From Desulfobacterales bacterium (GTDB taxonomy: Bacteria; Desulfobacterota; Desulfobacteria; Desulfobacterales; JAFDCJ01): a DNA stretch of 36,926 bases. Of this stretch, positions 7,638 through 15,985 are shown in pieces. Within the stretch, counting starts at the first letter, position 1, and each line of letters starts with the position of its first letter. Both the position numbers and the translations under genes were made by a program. Location: contig JASJCE010000006.1 of NCBI GenBank assembly GCA_030066155.1, positions 1 to 36,926 on the forward strand. Direction: 5' to 3'. The notes under the pieces were generated by a model. That model had not been told where the DNA came from and did not search any database. It saw only the letters and a list, made by a program, of their open reading frames with translations.

Positions 7638-8007
7638 TGGAGTGTTGGCCTCCGGCTCGTAGAGAATATGCTGCCTACGCCTCGGAGAGAATAATGAGTT
7701 TAGCGGAATGAGATCTGATTTTACGATGATGGCACGGATCAGAAACAAAAATCAGACCTTTATCCGTTTTTGATTCCCAATATTCCATTATTCCAGCATT
7801 CCATCAACCCATCAAGTGTCACGGATTTTAAATCGATCCCATTCCATCAAACCCAAAATTTTTACCCCGTGAAATCTTTTTTTCCATTTCACTGGGGCCA
7901 GTATTCCATTACTCTCTCCGATCCGTAGGCTCTACCCTCCGGCCTGTAAGCCCTACTCTACGAGCCGGAGGCGGGGCTGGAAGCCAAGCCGGAGGCCAAC
8001 ACTCCAT
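7638..8007. repeat. Inverted-repeat-bounded intergenic element with GGCCTCCGGCTCGTAGAG core
   Basis: The 867-bp gap between khpA and the E1 alpha gene has no gene. Left arm 7638-7664 (TGGAGTGTTGGCCTCCGGCT and on to GTAGAG) is matched in inverted orientation by a right arm at 7957-8007. The right arm is split by about 17-20 extra bases that repeat part of the arm (AGCCGGAGGC twice). Inside are opposing ATTCCAT-type arrays: GGAATGATGGAATACTGG near 7623 and ATTCCATTATTCCAGCATTC near 7782. The rest of the gap, 7481-7637 and 8008-8130, shows nothing recognisable. A related core lies at 23701-23729. Confidence 0.65.
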
Positions 8008-8139
8008 GGCCTTGATCTACGGCTTAGCCACTTGTCTCTGACCCCCGTAAAGAACACGGGATCAGCGACCGGCCCTGAAGACCAGTTTTTAGCAATCAAA
8101 TAAAAAATAATAATATCAATTGGTTAGCTCGTATTTGGC

Positions 8140-8168
8140 TTGACTATAGCGGTTGCCATAAATATGTT
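8140..8168 (+). promoter_or_regulatory. Probable sigma-70 promoter of the 2-oxoacid dehydrogenase operon
   Basis: TTGACT at 8140-8145 and TATGTT at 8163-8168 have a 17-bp spacer (5/6 and 4/6 consensus matches). They lie about 180 bp before the E1 alpha start, leaving a long untranslated leader. Confidence 0.4.
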
Positions 8169-8347
8169 TCTTTTGATCCGGGCTTTGAATGACAGCGTTT
8201 TCATTCGATAGGGCGGTTTTCCATCAAAGGGTGACAATCGCTGTAGCCCGAATTCGTCCGCATATTGCAACGTTGGGGAGTAGTATTCGGAATTGGTACC
8301 GCACTCAACAAATGTTCATCAAACACTCACTGACGAGGAATTGAGAG

Positions 8348-9448
8348 ATGCCGCGAAGTGTTATCGATCTCCCCGAAAAAGTTGAATATCTTTCCATTCT
8401 AGATGAAAATGGCGCCGTGGATCCCGAACTCGAACCGGATATTTCGGACCGCTTCCTTCTCAAGCTCTATCGAACGATGCTGCTGGCGCGACGATTCGAT
8501 GAACGACTCATGAATCTCCAGCGCCAGGGACGCATCGGTACGTTCCCACCGATCAGCGGACAGGAAGCGGCCCATCTTGGAACCACTGCCGTCCTGGAAT
8601 CCTCGGACTGGTTTGTGCCGGCTTTCAGAGAGACAACCTCGGAGATCTGGCGCGGTCGATCTCTGGAGAGCATCATCATCTATTACAACGGCTTCGGCGA
8701 AGGAGCCTACATCCCTGAGGAGAGAAAGGATCTGCCGCTGTCCGTGCCGGTCGGTTCTCAAATTCTGCATGCCGTCGGTCTGGCATGGGCAGTCAAATAC
8801 CGCAAAACGGACCGGGCGGTGATAACCTACTTCGGGGATGGCGCGACCTCTCAGGGGGATTTTCATGAAGGGCTCAATTTTGCCGGCGTATTCCAGGTTC
8901 CTGCCATATTTGTCTGTCAAAACAATCATTGGGCAATTTCCATCCCGATTAACAAACAGACCCGATCCCGGACGATTGCCCAGAAAGCCCTGGCCTATGG
9001 GATTCCGGGCATTCAGATTGATGGAAACGATATCCTGGCGGCTTACGCGGCCGGTCAAGAGGCCCTCGAGCGGGCCCGCTCGGGTGACGGCCCGACCCTG
9101 ATTGAGTGCGTGACATACCGGTTGACCGTACACACCACGGCCGATGACCCGCGCCGCTATCGCTCCGATGAGGAGGTGGAGGACTGGAAAAAGCGGGATC
9201 CGATCACCCGTTTTCAAAAATATCTAGTTGAAAAAAAATTGCTGTCAGCTGACAAAATTGAAGCAATCCAGACGGAGGTTCTGGGCGAGATCCAGACTGC
9301 GGTCGACAACGCCGAGGAACAAATGCAGAAAATGGGTGATCCAATGCACATGTTTGAACATGCCTATGCTGAGTTGCCGGCCGGTATTCGCAGCCAAAAA
9401 GCGGAATTTGCCAGAGAACTGGCAGAGATGAAAGGGGAGAGCCGTTAA
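8348..9448 (+). CDS. pdhA: Pyruvate (2-oxoacid) dehydrogenase E1 component, alpha subunit
   Basis: ThDP-dependent decarboxylase subunit of a heterotetrameric E1. The 366 residues match Bacillus-type PdhA. The thiamine diphosphate motif is clear: GDGATSQGDFHEGLNF at 163-178, continuing to the QNN at 191-193. RQGRIGTFPPISGQEA at about 59-73 and PRRYRSDEE near residue 280 (the phosphorylation-loop region) are family landmarks. The start is preceded by GAGGAATTGAGAG. The stop overlaps the ATG of the beta subunit (TAATG), which indicates translational coupling. Pyruvate is the likely substrate given the close fit to PdhA, but a branched-chain or acetoin enzyme cannot be excluded by eye. Confidence 0.93.
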   Translation: MPRSVIDLPEKVEYLSILDENGAVDPELEPDISDRFLLKLYRTMLLARRFDERLMNLQRQGRIGTFPPISGQEAAHLGTTAVLESSDWFVPAFRETTSEIWRGRSLESIIIYYNGFGEGAYIPEERKDLPLSVPVGSQILHAVGLAWAVKYRKTDRAVITYFGDGATSQGDFHEGLNFAGVFQVPAIFVCQNNHWAISIPINKQTRSRTIAQKALAYGIPGIQIDGNDILAAYAAGQEALERARSGDGPTLIECVTYRLTVHTTADDPRRYRSDEEVEDWKKRDPITRFQKYLVEKKLLSADKIEAIQTEVLGEIQTAVDNAEEQMQKMGDPMHMFEHAYAELPAGIRSQKAEFARELAEMKGESR

Positions 9449-10428
9449 TGGCTAAGATGACAATGATCCAGGCTTTGAATCTGGCTTTGCGGCAGGAAAT
9501 GGCCAGGGATGACAGCGTTATCGTTCTGGGCGAGGACGTCGGCGTTGACGGGGGTGTTTTCCGTGCAACCGATGGGCTGATCAATCAATTCGGCGAGGAA
9601 AGAGTACTGGATACGCCCCTGGCCGAATCCGGTATCGCCGGCATGTCCATCGGAATGGCCCTGTACGGGCTCAGGCCGGTTTGTGAAATTCAATTTTCAG
9701 GATTCAGCTATCAAACCTTCCACCAGATCGAAAACCATGCCGCCCGTTTTCGCTGGCGATCACAGGGGCGATACCACATCCCCATGGTGCTTCGAACCCC
9801 TTACGGCGGTGGCGTGCGAGCGCTTGAACATCATTCCGAAAGCCGTGAAGCTTATTGGGCGCACACACCGGGCCTCAAAATGGTGATTCCGTCCGGACCG
9901 CGCAACGCTCGCGCACTGCTGATCAGTGCCATCAGGGATCCGGATCCGGTTATATTCTACGAATCCAAGGCGCTTTACCGTTCGTTTCGGGAAGAGGTCC
10001 CCGAGGAAGAAGAAACCCTGCCGATCGGCAGCTCGTCAGTCGTTCGAGAGGGTCGGGATTTGACCTTGATTTCATACGGCGCCATGATGCGCCCGACCCT
10101 TGAGGCGGCATCCATGCTGAAAGAAAAGGATGGTGTTGATGCCGAAGTGATCGATCTGCTGACGGTCTCGCCGCTGGATGATGAACTGTTTGTCCAGTCG
10201 GTTACTAAGACCGGACGGGCGGTCGTCATTCATGAAGCACCGCGCAGCTTCGGCCCCGGAGCTGAAATCGTCAGCCGGATAATGGAGAAGGCCTTTTACT
10301 ACCTTGAGGCCCCTATCGAGCGGGTGACCGGATATGACGTCATCATACCCATGTTCAGTCGGGAGAATGCCTACATTCCCGATGCGCAGCGGATTCTGCG
10401 CGCAGCTAGAAAATTGACGAATGACTAA
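9448..10428 (+). CDS. pdhB: Pyruvate (2-oxoacid) dehydrogenase E1 component, beta subunit
   Basis: 326-residue partner of E1 alpha that completes the ThDP site. Landmarks: VLGEDVGVDGGVFRAT at about 26-41; VLDTPLAESGIAGMSIG; the FSGFSYQTFHQIENHAARFRW block; GGGVRALEHHSES near residue 125; and the C-terminal transketolase-type domain with SYGAMMRPTLEA and FGPGAEI. The ATG overlaps the E1 alpha stop. It ends before a 181-bp spacer that separates it from the E2 gene. That spacer carries repeat DNA, so co-transcription with E2 is likely but not proven. Confidence 0.94.
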   Translation: MAKMTMIQALNLALRQEMARDDSVIVLGEDVGVDGGVFRATDGLINQFGEERVLDTPLAESGIAGMSIGMALYGLRPVCEIQFSGFSYQTFHQIENHAARFRWRSQGRYHIPMVLRTPYGGGVRALEHHSESREAYWAHTPGLKMVIPSGPRNARALLISAIRDPDPVIFYESKALYRSFREEVPEEEETLPIGSSSVVREGRDLTLISYGAMMRPTLEAASMLKEKDGVDAEVIDLLTVSPLDDELFVQSVTKTGRAVVIHEAPRSFGPGAEIVSRIMEKAFYYLEAPIERVTGYDVIIPMFSRENAYIPDAQRILRAARKLTND

Positions 10429-10594
10429 TGAATATTGAAAAATTGAGGAATTCTGTCGATAAAATATAGTTCCAATTAGAGATACAATTAAAGATAAATT
10501 AATTCCGGAACTACTTTCTGGGTGTATGTCCGGTGGGAAATTATAATGACAGAATACCATCATTAGTCATTTGTCAATATTCAATATTCATTCC
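10414..10594. repeat. Opposed heptamer arms in the pdhB-pdhC spacer
   Basis: Left arm 10414-10445 contains GACGAATGACTAATGAATATTG and runs into the last pdhB codons. Right arm 10559-10594 contains its near reverse complement (ATTAGTCATTTGTCAATATTC). The spacer could therefore fold into a long imperfect hairpin in the operon mRNA. Confidence 0.7.
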
Positions 10595-10609
10595 CAAAAG
10601 GAGGAAATA

Positions 10610-11899
10610 GTGTCCAGGTCGTTTAAACTTCCGGATCTTGGAGAAGGCATTCATGAAGGAGAAGTTCTGGCAGTGCTGGTCGAGGTCGGTCAGGAGATCA
10701 AAGAGGGCGATATCATCCTCGAGATCGAGACCGATAAGGCGGCGGTAGAGATCCCATCGCCGTTCGACGGCCGCGTCCTGGAAATCATGGTCGCAGCGGG
10801 TGATGTCGTCAATGTCGGCGACGTCATGATGACGTTCTCGGGGGATGCAGACGCGCCTGCAATTGAACCGGAACCATCCGTCGAGAAACCGCCGATAACA
10901 CCGCGCGAAATCGCTTCCGGCACGACACCTCCTTTGACGTCTACAAGCGGTCCGGTACCGGCCTCGCCGGCAACCCGGCGGTTGGCCCGGGAACTCGGGG
11001 TTGATCTGCATCTTGTGAAACCATCCGGACCGGCCGGACTGGTGACGGCCGACGATGTTCGTGAATTTGCATCAGCCGACCGCTCCCCTGATGCGGCTCC
11101 CGCACTAATGCCGGCCGCCATGCCGGTGTCGCCGTCTGTGGATGTCGCGGTACCGCCCCTGCCGGATTTCAGCAAGTGGGGCCAAATCGAGCGGGTTCCC
11201 TTCCGCTCCATCCGGCGGGCCACAGCCAGGCAGATGTCTCTGGCCTGGTCTCAGATTCCCCACGTCAACAGTCAGGATGTCGTCGATGTGACGCGGCTGG
11301 AGGCCTTTCGCCAGAAGCATAAAGGCGACCTTGAGGCCCTGGGCGGCAAATTGACCATCACCGTGTTTGCACTGAAGGCCGTCGCCACCGCTTTGAAAAC
11401 CTATCCCAATTTCAACGCGACCCTGGATACAGCCAACAACGAGATCGTCATCAAGCACTATTATCATGTTGGTGTCGCCGTAAATACGGATAATGGATTA
11501 ATCGTACCGGTGATAAAAGATGTGGATCGAAAGAGCATCAAAGAACTCGCCATCGAATTGACCGATCTGGTGCGGCGCACCCGGGAGCGCAAGGCAACCG
11601 TCGAGGAAATGCAGGGCGGTTCCTTTACGATTACCAATGCCGGTGCCATGGGCGGCGGATTTTTTGCGCCGATCATCAACTACCCGGAAGTGGCCATTCT
11701 GGGGATGGGGCAGGCCCGCATGCAGCCGGTTGTGCGGGAACAGGAGAAGGGCGAGTACATCATCGTGCCGCGCCTGATAATGCCGGTCGTTTTATGTATC
11801 GATCACCGGGTGCTGGATGGCGCCGACTCCATTCGGTTTCTCAAGATCCTGGTCGACACCCTCGAGGATCCGGATGAGTTATTGATGAGTATGGTATAG
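10610..11899 (+). CDS. pdhC: Dihydrolipoamide acyltransferase (E2) of the 2-oxoacid dehydrogenase complex
   Basis: Core acyltransferase that moves the acyl group from lipoamide to CoA; 429 residues. Domain order: one lipoyl domain (1-78) with EIETDKAAVEIPSP and lipoyl-Lys at 43; a Pro/Ser-rich linker; a peripheral-subunit-binding domain (about 120-155) with SPATRRLARELGVDL and GPAGLVTADDV; a second linker; and a catalytic domain (about 195-429) ending with CIDHRVLDGADSIRFL, the HXXXDG acyltransferase motif. Translation most likely starts at GTG 10610, just after AAAAGGAGGAAATA. An in-frame upstream start at 10571 would sit in repeat DNA. There is only one lipoyl domain, as in Gram-positive and mitochondrial-type enzymes, unlike the three of E. 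coli AceF. Confidence 0.94.
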   Translation: MSRSFKLPDLGEGIHEGEVLAVLVEVGQEIKEGDIILEIETDKAAVEIPSPFDGRVLEIMVAAGDVVNVGDVMMTFSGDADAPAIEPEPSVEKPPITPREIASGTTPPLTSTSGPVPASPATRRLARELGVDLHLVKPSGPAGLVTADDVREFASADRSPDAAPALMPAAMPVSPSVDVAVPPLPDFSKWGQIERVPFRSIRRATARQMSLAWSQIPHVNSQDVVDVTRLEAFRQKHKGDLEALGGKLTITVFALKAVATALKTYPNFNATLDTANNEIVIKHYYHVGVAVNTDNGLIVPVIKDVDRKSIKELAIELTDLVRRTRERKATVEEMQGGSFTITNAGAMGGGFFAPIINYPEVAILGMGQARMQPVVREQEKGEYIIVPRLIMPVVLCIDHRVLDGADSIRFLKILVDTLEDPDELLMSMV

Positions 11900-11904
11900 A
11901 AAAC

Positions 11905-12075
11905 AAAATCCGAAATCCGAATTTCGAAATTCGAAACAATTTCAAAAAACAAAAAACCAAATGACCGAAACAGCGGATTGACGTTACCTTTCTTACTATT
12001 TTTTAGGTTTTGAGCATTTAAACATTAGAATTTATAGTTTGTTTCGGATTTCGGATTTCGTGCTTCGAATTTGAG
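11905..12075. repeat. Inverted heptamer arrays between pdhC and lpd
   Basis: AATCCGA/AATTTCG/AAATTCG units at 11905-11940 face the reverse-complementary TTTCGGA/TTTCGGA/TTTCGTG/CTTCGAA units at 12041-12073. They enclose about 100 bp of AT-rich DNA without a gene. The arrangement could form a long hairpin in the transcript inside the operon. Confidence 0.75.
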
Positions 12076-12152
12076 CCTATGAGAAATAAAGGAAGCTTTG
12101 AATCGATGAAGCTGTATTTAATATTTGTATGGGTATAGGAGGGCACCAATAA

Positions 12153-13571
12153 GTGGTTATGGGAGAGTTGATGCAGGAGACGGAGCTGGCGGTGATCGGA
12201 AGCGGGCCGGCAGGATATGCGGCGGCTTTTCGGGCTGCTGACCTGGGCATGGACGTGACCATGATCGATACGGCGCGACGTCCCGGCGGGGTGTGTCTGT
12301 TCAAAGGGTGTATTCCCTCTAAAACATTTCTACACCTGGCAGAACTTATTCAAGATGCCGAAAAAGCCACATCAATGGGCGTAAACTTTGGCAAACCGGT
12401 AATCGACCTGGAAGGTCTGCGAAACTGGAAAGCAAGCGTAATTGATAAAATGGCCGGTGGTCTGGTCAATCTCGGTGAGCGCAGAGGGGTGCAGCCTGTC
12501 ACCGGCCGGGCCGAATTCGAAAGCTCCGATGTTATCCGACTTCACGATTCGGAAATCAGCCGCATAAAGTTCCGCCACGCCATCATTGCCACGGGATCCC
12601 GGGCCATCCCGTTCCCCGGAACGGCGTTTACGGCTAAGGGCCGGATCATGAGCTCAGCCGGTGCGCTGGAACTGGTTGATATTCCCAACAGGTTGCTGGT
12701 GCTGGGGGGCGGCTATGTCGGACTGGAATTGGGCAGCGTTTATGCCGCACTCGGAAGCCGGGTCACCCTGGTCGAATTCATGGACCGGCTGCTGCCGGGC
12801 GTTGATCAGGACCTGGTGCGGCCCTTGACCAAAAAGCTTAGCGGTATATTTGAATCGATTCATTTGTCCACCAAAGTGGTCGACCTGGCAGAGAAAGAAA
12901 CCGGGGTTGATGTTCTGCTTGAAGGGGATATTGAAAATACCCATCAGATCTTTGACCGGGTTCTGGTTGCCATCGGCCGCCGTCCGACATCGCAGAATAT
13001 TGGTTTGGAAAATACCCGCGTAAAGACCGACGACAACGGTTTTATTATTGTCGATGATCGGATGCGCACGGCCGATGAGAACTTATACGCCGTTGGAGAT
13101 GTGGCCGGCGGTATGATGCTGGCTCACAAGGCAACCCGGGAAGGCAAAATTGCGGCCGAAGTCATTGCCGGCCAGCCCTCGGCTTTTGATTCCCGGGCCA
13201 TACCGGCCGTCGTTTACACCGATCCCCAGATTGCCTGGTGCGGTTTGACCGAGGAAGAGGCCCGCCGCGAAAACCGGTCGATCGCGGTTCAGCGGTTTCC
13301 GTGGAAATTCTCGGGTCGGGCTGCCACAATTGGGGCGCCCGAGGGATTGACGAAAATAATCGCCGATCCGGACAATGGACGGATTCTGGGTGTGGGCATT
13401 ACCGGTCGGGACTGCGAGGGGCTGATTGCGGAGGGTGTGCTGGCGGTCGAGATGGGCGCTCTGGCGGAAGATGTGGCATTGAGTATTCATCCCCATCCGA
13501 CGTTATCTGAAACGGAAGCCGAGGCGGCAGAGCTTTTTCTGGGAACGGCGACGCACATCCTTAATAAATGA
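12153..13571 (+). CDS. lpdA: Dihydrolipoyl dehydrogenase (E3)
   Basis: FAD disulfide oxidoreductase that reoxidises dihydrolipoamide with NAD+; 472 residues. FAD-binding GSGPAGYAAAF lies at 17-27. The redox-active disulfide is C48 and C53 in GGVCLFKGCIPSKTF. The NAD-binding motif is GGGYVGLELGSVYA near residue 184. The second FAD contact is LYAVGDVAGGMMLAHKA near 310, and the C-terminal HPHPTLSE holds the active-site His-Glu pair. The GTG at 12153 follows TAGGAGGG at nine bases and is preferred; an ATG at 12159 is an alternative. This is the last gene of the complex, separated from E2 by 253 bp of repeat-containing DNA. It may also serve the 2-oxoglutarate or glycine-cleavage systems, which are not in the window. 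Confidence 0.94.
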   Translation: MVMGELMQETELAVIGSGPAGYAAAFRAADLGMDVTMIDTARRPGGVCLFKGCIPSKTFLHLAELIQDAEKATSMGVNFGKPVIDLEGLRNWKASVIDKMAGGLVNLGERRGVQPVTGRAEFESSDVIRLHDSEISRIKFRHAIIATGSRAIPFPGTAFTAKGRIMSSAGALELVDIPNRLLVLGGGYVGLELGSVYAALGSRVTLVEFMDRLLPGVDQDLVRPLTKKLSGIFESIHLSTKVVDLAEKETGVDVLLEGDIENTHQIFDRVLVAIGRRPTSQNIGLENTRVKTDDNGFIIVDDRMRTADENLYAVGDVAGGMMLAHKATREGKIAAEVIAGQPSAFDSRAIPAVVYTDPQIAWCGLTEEEARRENRSIAVQRFPWKFSGRAATIGAPEGLTKIIADPDNGRILGVGITGRDCEGLIAEGVLAVEMGALAEDVALSIHPHPTLSETEAEAAELFLGTATHILNK

Positions 13572-13660
13572 AGATTGACGATTGAAGAATGAAGAATGAA
13601 AAAAATGACTACTGACGAATGACAAATGAATAATTTTGGAATCGCTTCGCTCTGTCTTAT
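13568..13660. repeat. GAATGAA/GACGAAT heptamer array with CGCTTCGCTC tail
   Basis: Begins at the lpd stop codon and contains degenerate heptamers (GATTGAC, GATTGAA, GAATGAA, GACGAAT, GACAAAT). It ends with GGAATCGCTTCGCTCTGTC, a diverged form of the tail of the 50-nt dispersed repeat at 5570 and 26348. Confidence 0.75.
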
Positions 13661-13731
13661 ATTACCTACTGTTGGCACTTCTATCCTAAAGAAACGGCCA
13701 GTCTGGACAAAAAAGAAACTACCATTTTGGA

Positions 13732-13835
13732 TGTGGGAGCGGTTTGTAACCGCGAGGGACCCGGTTTAAGTTAGCCCGCTAATCGTGGAAACCCCGCTAA
13801 AAAGCAACGGGATGCAAGCCCAATCCACTCCCACA
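13732..13835. repeat. REP-like 104-bp element
   Basis: Ends are 8-bp inverted repeats, TGTGGGAG at 13732-13739 and CTCCCACA at 13828-13835. Just inside the left end is a perfect hairpin, GCGGTT-TGT-AACCGC (13739-13753), giving the GTGGGAGCGG...CCGCGA layout known from REP sequences of pseudomonads. A second possible stem is formed by CCCGCT and AGCAACGGG at about 13794-13811. The flanks, 13661-13731 and 13836-14087, show no gene. Confidence 0.6.
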
Positions 13836-14087
13836 CACCATTAACCTCGGAAAAAATCCTTATTGGAATGGAGTAGTTCATATCAGTGAAATTTAGTAGA
13901 CTAGATTCTCAATTTTTTTTATGCATTTAATGAGAAATAACCGCCGTCATGTGAGTTCTATAGGAAAAAAGCGCAGATTCTATATTGTGATTCTTTCGTG
14001 TGTTCGTGATTGATTTTTCTTTTTATTCCGGCCCGTCCGTAACAGCCCGGATATGTTGGACTTAACTTTTAATCGTGCAGGCGAAAA

Positions 14088-15770
14088 ATGAAAACTGATT
14101 TAGATAAATCCAAAGATGAACTTTTACAGGAAATTGATTATCTTCGCCGAAAAGCAGCCGAAGCGGATAATTTGCGGCGGCGAATGGAAGATTTGCAAAA
14201 GACCTGTGATGAGTACAAAGTAAGCTTTGAGGCTCGAACCGCAGAGTACACCAAAGAATGTGACGTTCGGGATCAAACTGAAGAAGCCCTGCGGATGGCG
14301 GAGATGATCGTTGACCGCAGTCCGGTGATTCTTTTTCGACGGCTGGCCGGGGAAAATCCCCGGCTGGAGTACGTTTCGGAGAATATTCGACAATTCGGGT
14401 ATACGGCGGAGCAGTTTCTAAATGGCGAAATGGCCTTCAGAGATGTCGTCCATCCTGACGATATGGAGCGCTTAGGTCGAGAAGTCGGAGAATATGCCGA
14501 AGCCGACGTGGAAGAATATACCCAGTACTACCGATGTCTGACCAAAACCGGCGAGGTACGCTGGGTAGAAGACCAGACCTCGGTGGTGCGTGATGAGAAC
14601 GGTGTCAAAACCCACAACCAGGGCATCCTGGTCGATATTACCGAGCGCAAGCTGGCGGAGGATGCCCTGCGCAAAAGCGAAGAGAAATTTAGACGCATAG
14701 TCGGTACGGCTGCCGAAGGCTTCATTTTAATGGATGAAGATCTGGTGATATTTGAAGTCAATGATGCCTATTGCAAAATGCTGGGGTATTCGCGCGAAGA
14801 AATCATCGGCAAACGGCCCATTGATCTGGCGACTCCGGAATTCAGACAATTTATCGTCGGCAATAAAGATCGTATTCTGGCCAAGGAATATCGAGAGTTC
14901 GAAGGCAGCGTGGTGGCCAAAGACGGCCGCCATGTCCCGATACTGGTGCATGGCAACACCCTCAGGGATGACCAAGGAGAGGTGATCGGCAACATGGCCT
15001 TCGTAACGGACATGACCGAGCATAAAAAGGCTCTGGCTCTGGCCAGCGAGGTTCAGAAAAGCCTTCTGCCCCAGGACTCGCCGCGGGTAAAAGGTCTGGA
15101 TGTCGCCGGCCGCAATGTTTCCTGCGACGAAATCGGCGGAGATTACTTCGATTTCATCTGGCGCAGAGGGTCCCGCAAAGAACCGTTCAATGTCGTGGTG
15201 GGCGATATATCCGGACACGGGGTGGATTCGGCCCTGCTCATGACGACTGCCCGCGCATTTCTGAGGATGCGTGCTTCTCAACCCGGATCCATATCCGACA
15301 TCGTCTCCGCCATGAATCGCCATTTAACCCAGGATGTCCTTGAAACCGGCCGGTTTATGACGTTGTTCTATTTAAGCATTGATCCGGCGCAAAAACGCGT
15401 GGATTGGGTGCGCGCCGGCCATGATCCAGCCCTGGTTTACGATCCGCGCCGGGATGAATTCGAAGAGTTGATGGGCAACGGTATTGCACTGGGCGTTGAC
15501 GACGAAGTCAACTATGAGGAAAATCAAAAGGGCGGCCTGGTAAACGGACAAATCATCGCGGTTGGAACCGATGGCATCTGGGAGGCAGCCAGCCGCGACG
15601 GCGATATGTTCGGTAAAGACCGGCTGCGCGATATCATTCGAAAAAACGCCGACAGAAATGCGAGCGACATATTGAGCGCAGTCTATGATGAACTCAACCG
15701 TTTTACCCTGGGCAGGAAATCGGACGATGATATTACGCTGGTGATTATAAAGGTCGATGGACTGGATTAA
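14088..15770 (+). CDS. PAS-PAS-PP2C serine phosphatase (RsbU/SpoIIE type)
   Basis: 560-residue soluble signalling protein. Residues 1-70 form a charged coiled coil. PAS 1 with a PAC tail is at about 75-190 (ENPRLEYVSENIRQFGYTAE; GEVRWVEDQTSVVRDENG). PAS 2 is at about 195-315 (GFILMDEDLVIFEVNDAYCK; GYSREEIIGKRPIDL). The C-terminal PP2C/SpoIIE phosphatase is at about 320-560. Metal-binding acidic motifs are present: CDEIGGDYFDF, VVGDISGHGVDSALLM and the final KSDDDITLVII. Family members dephosphorylate anti-sigma-factor antagonists in partner-switching pathways. No STAS or RsbW-like partner is encoded nearby, so the target is unknown. There are no membrane segments, so the PAS domains would sense a cytoplasmic signal. 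Confidence 0.92.
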   Translation: MKTDLDKSKDELLQEIDYLRRKAAEADNLRRRMEDLQKTCDEYKVSFEARTAEYTKECDVRDQTEEALRMAEMIVDRSPVILFRRLAGENPRLEYVSENIRQFGYTAEQFLNGEMAFRDVVHPDDMERLGREVGEYAEADVEEYTQYYRCLTKTGEVRWVEDQTSVVRDENGVKTHNQGILVDITERKLAEDALRKSEEKFRRIVGTAAEGFILMDEDLVIFEVNDAYCKMLGYSREEIIGKRPIDLATPEFRQFIVGNKDRILAKEYREFEGSVVAKDGRHVPILVHGNTLRDDQGEVIGNMAFVTDMTEHKKALALASEVQKSLLPQDSPRVKGLDVAGRNVSCDEIGGDYFDFIWRRGSRKEPFNVVVGDISGHGVDSALLMTTARAFLRMRASQPGSISDIVSAMNRHLTQDVLETGRFMTLFYLSIDPAQKRVDWVRAGHDPALVYDPRRDEFEELMGNGIALGVDDEVNYEENQKGGLVNGQIIAVGTDGIWEAASRDGDMFGKDRLRDIIRKNADRNASDILSAVYDELNRFTLGRKSDDDITLVIIKVDGLD

Positions 15771-15985
15771 GTTGATTGCCTTCTTATCGGTGGGCAGAGA
15801 TGATTCTTCAACTTTGTTGGAAAAATCGCAGGTTTGACAATCTTTTGCTTACCAGCTGCGAAAATAACCCTGTCGACAACTATCAGTTGGAAGTCGTGTC
15901 GCCATATAATCGAATACACTCAGGAAAATCGATATCAATTTTTCGTACCGGGTGATTCTGCAGGAATTGGTTCCGCACCTCATTA

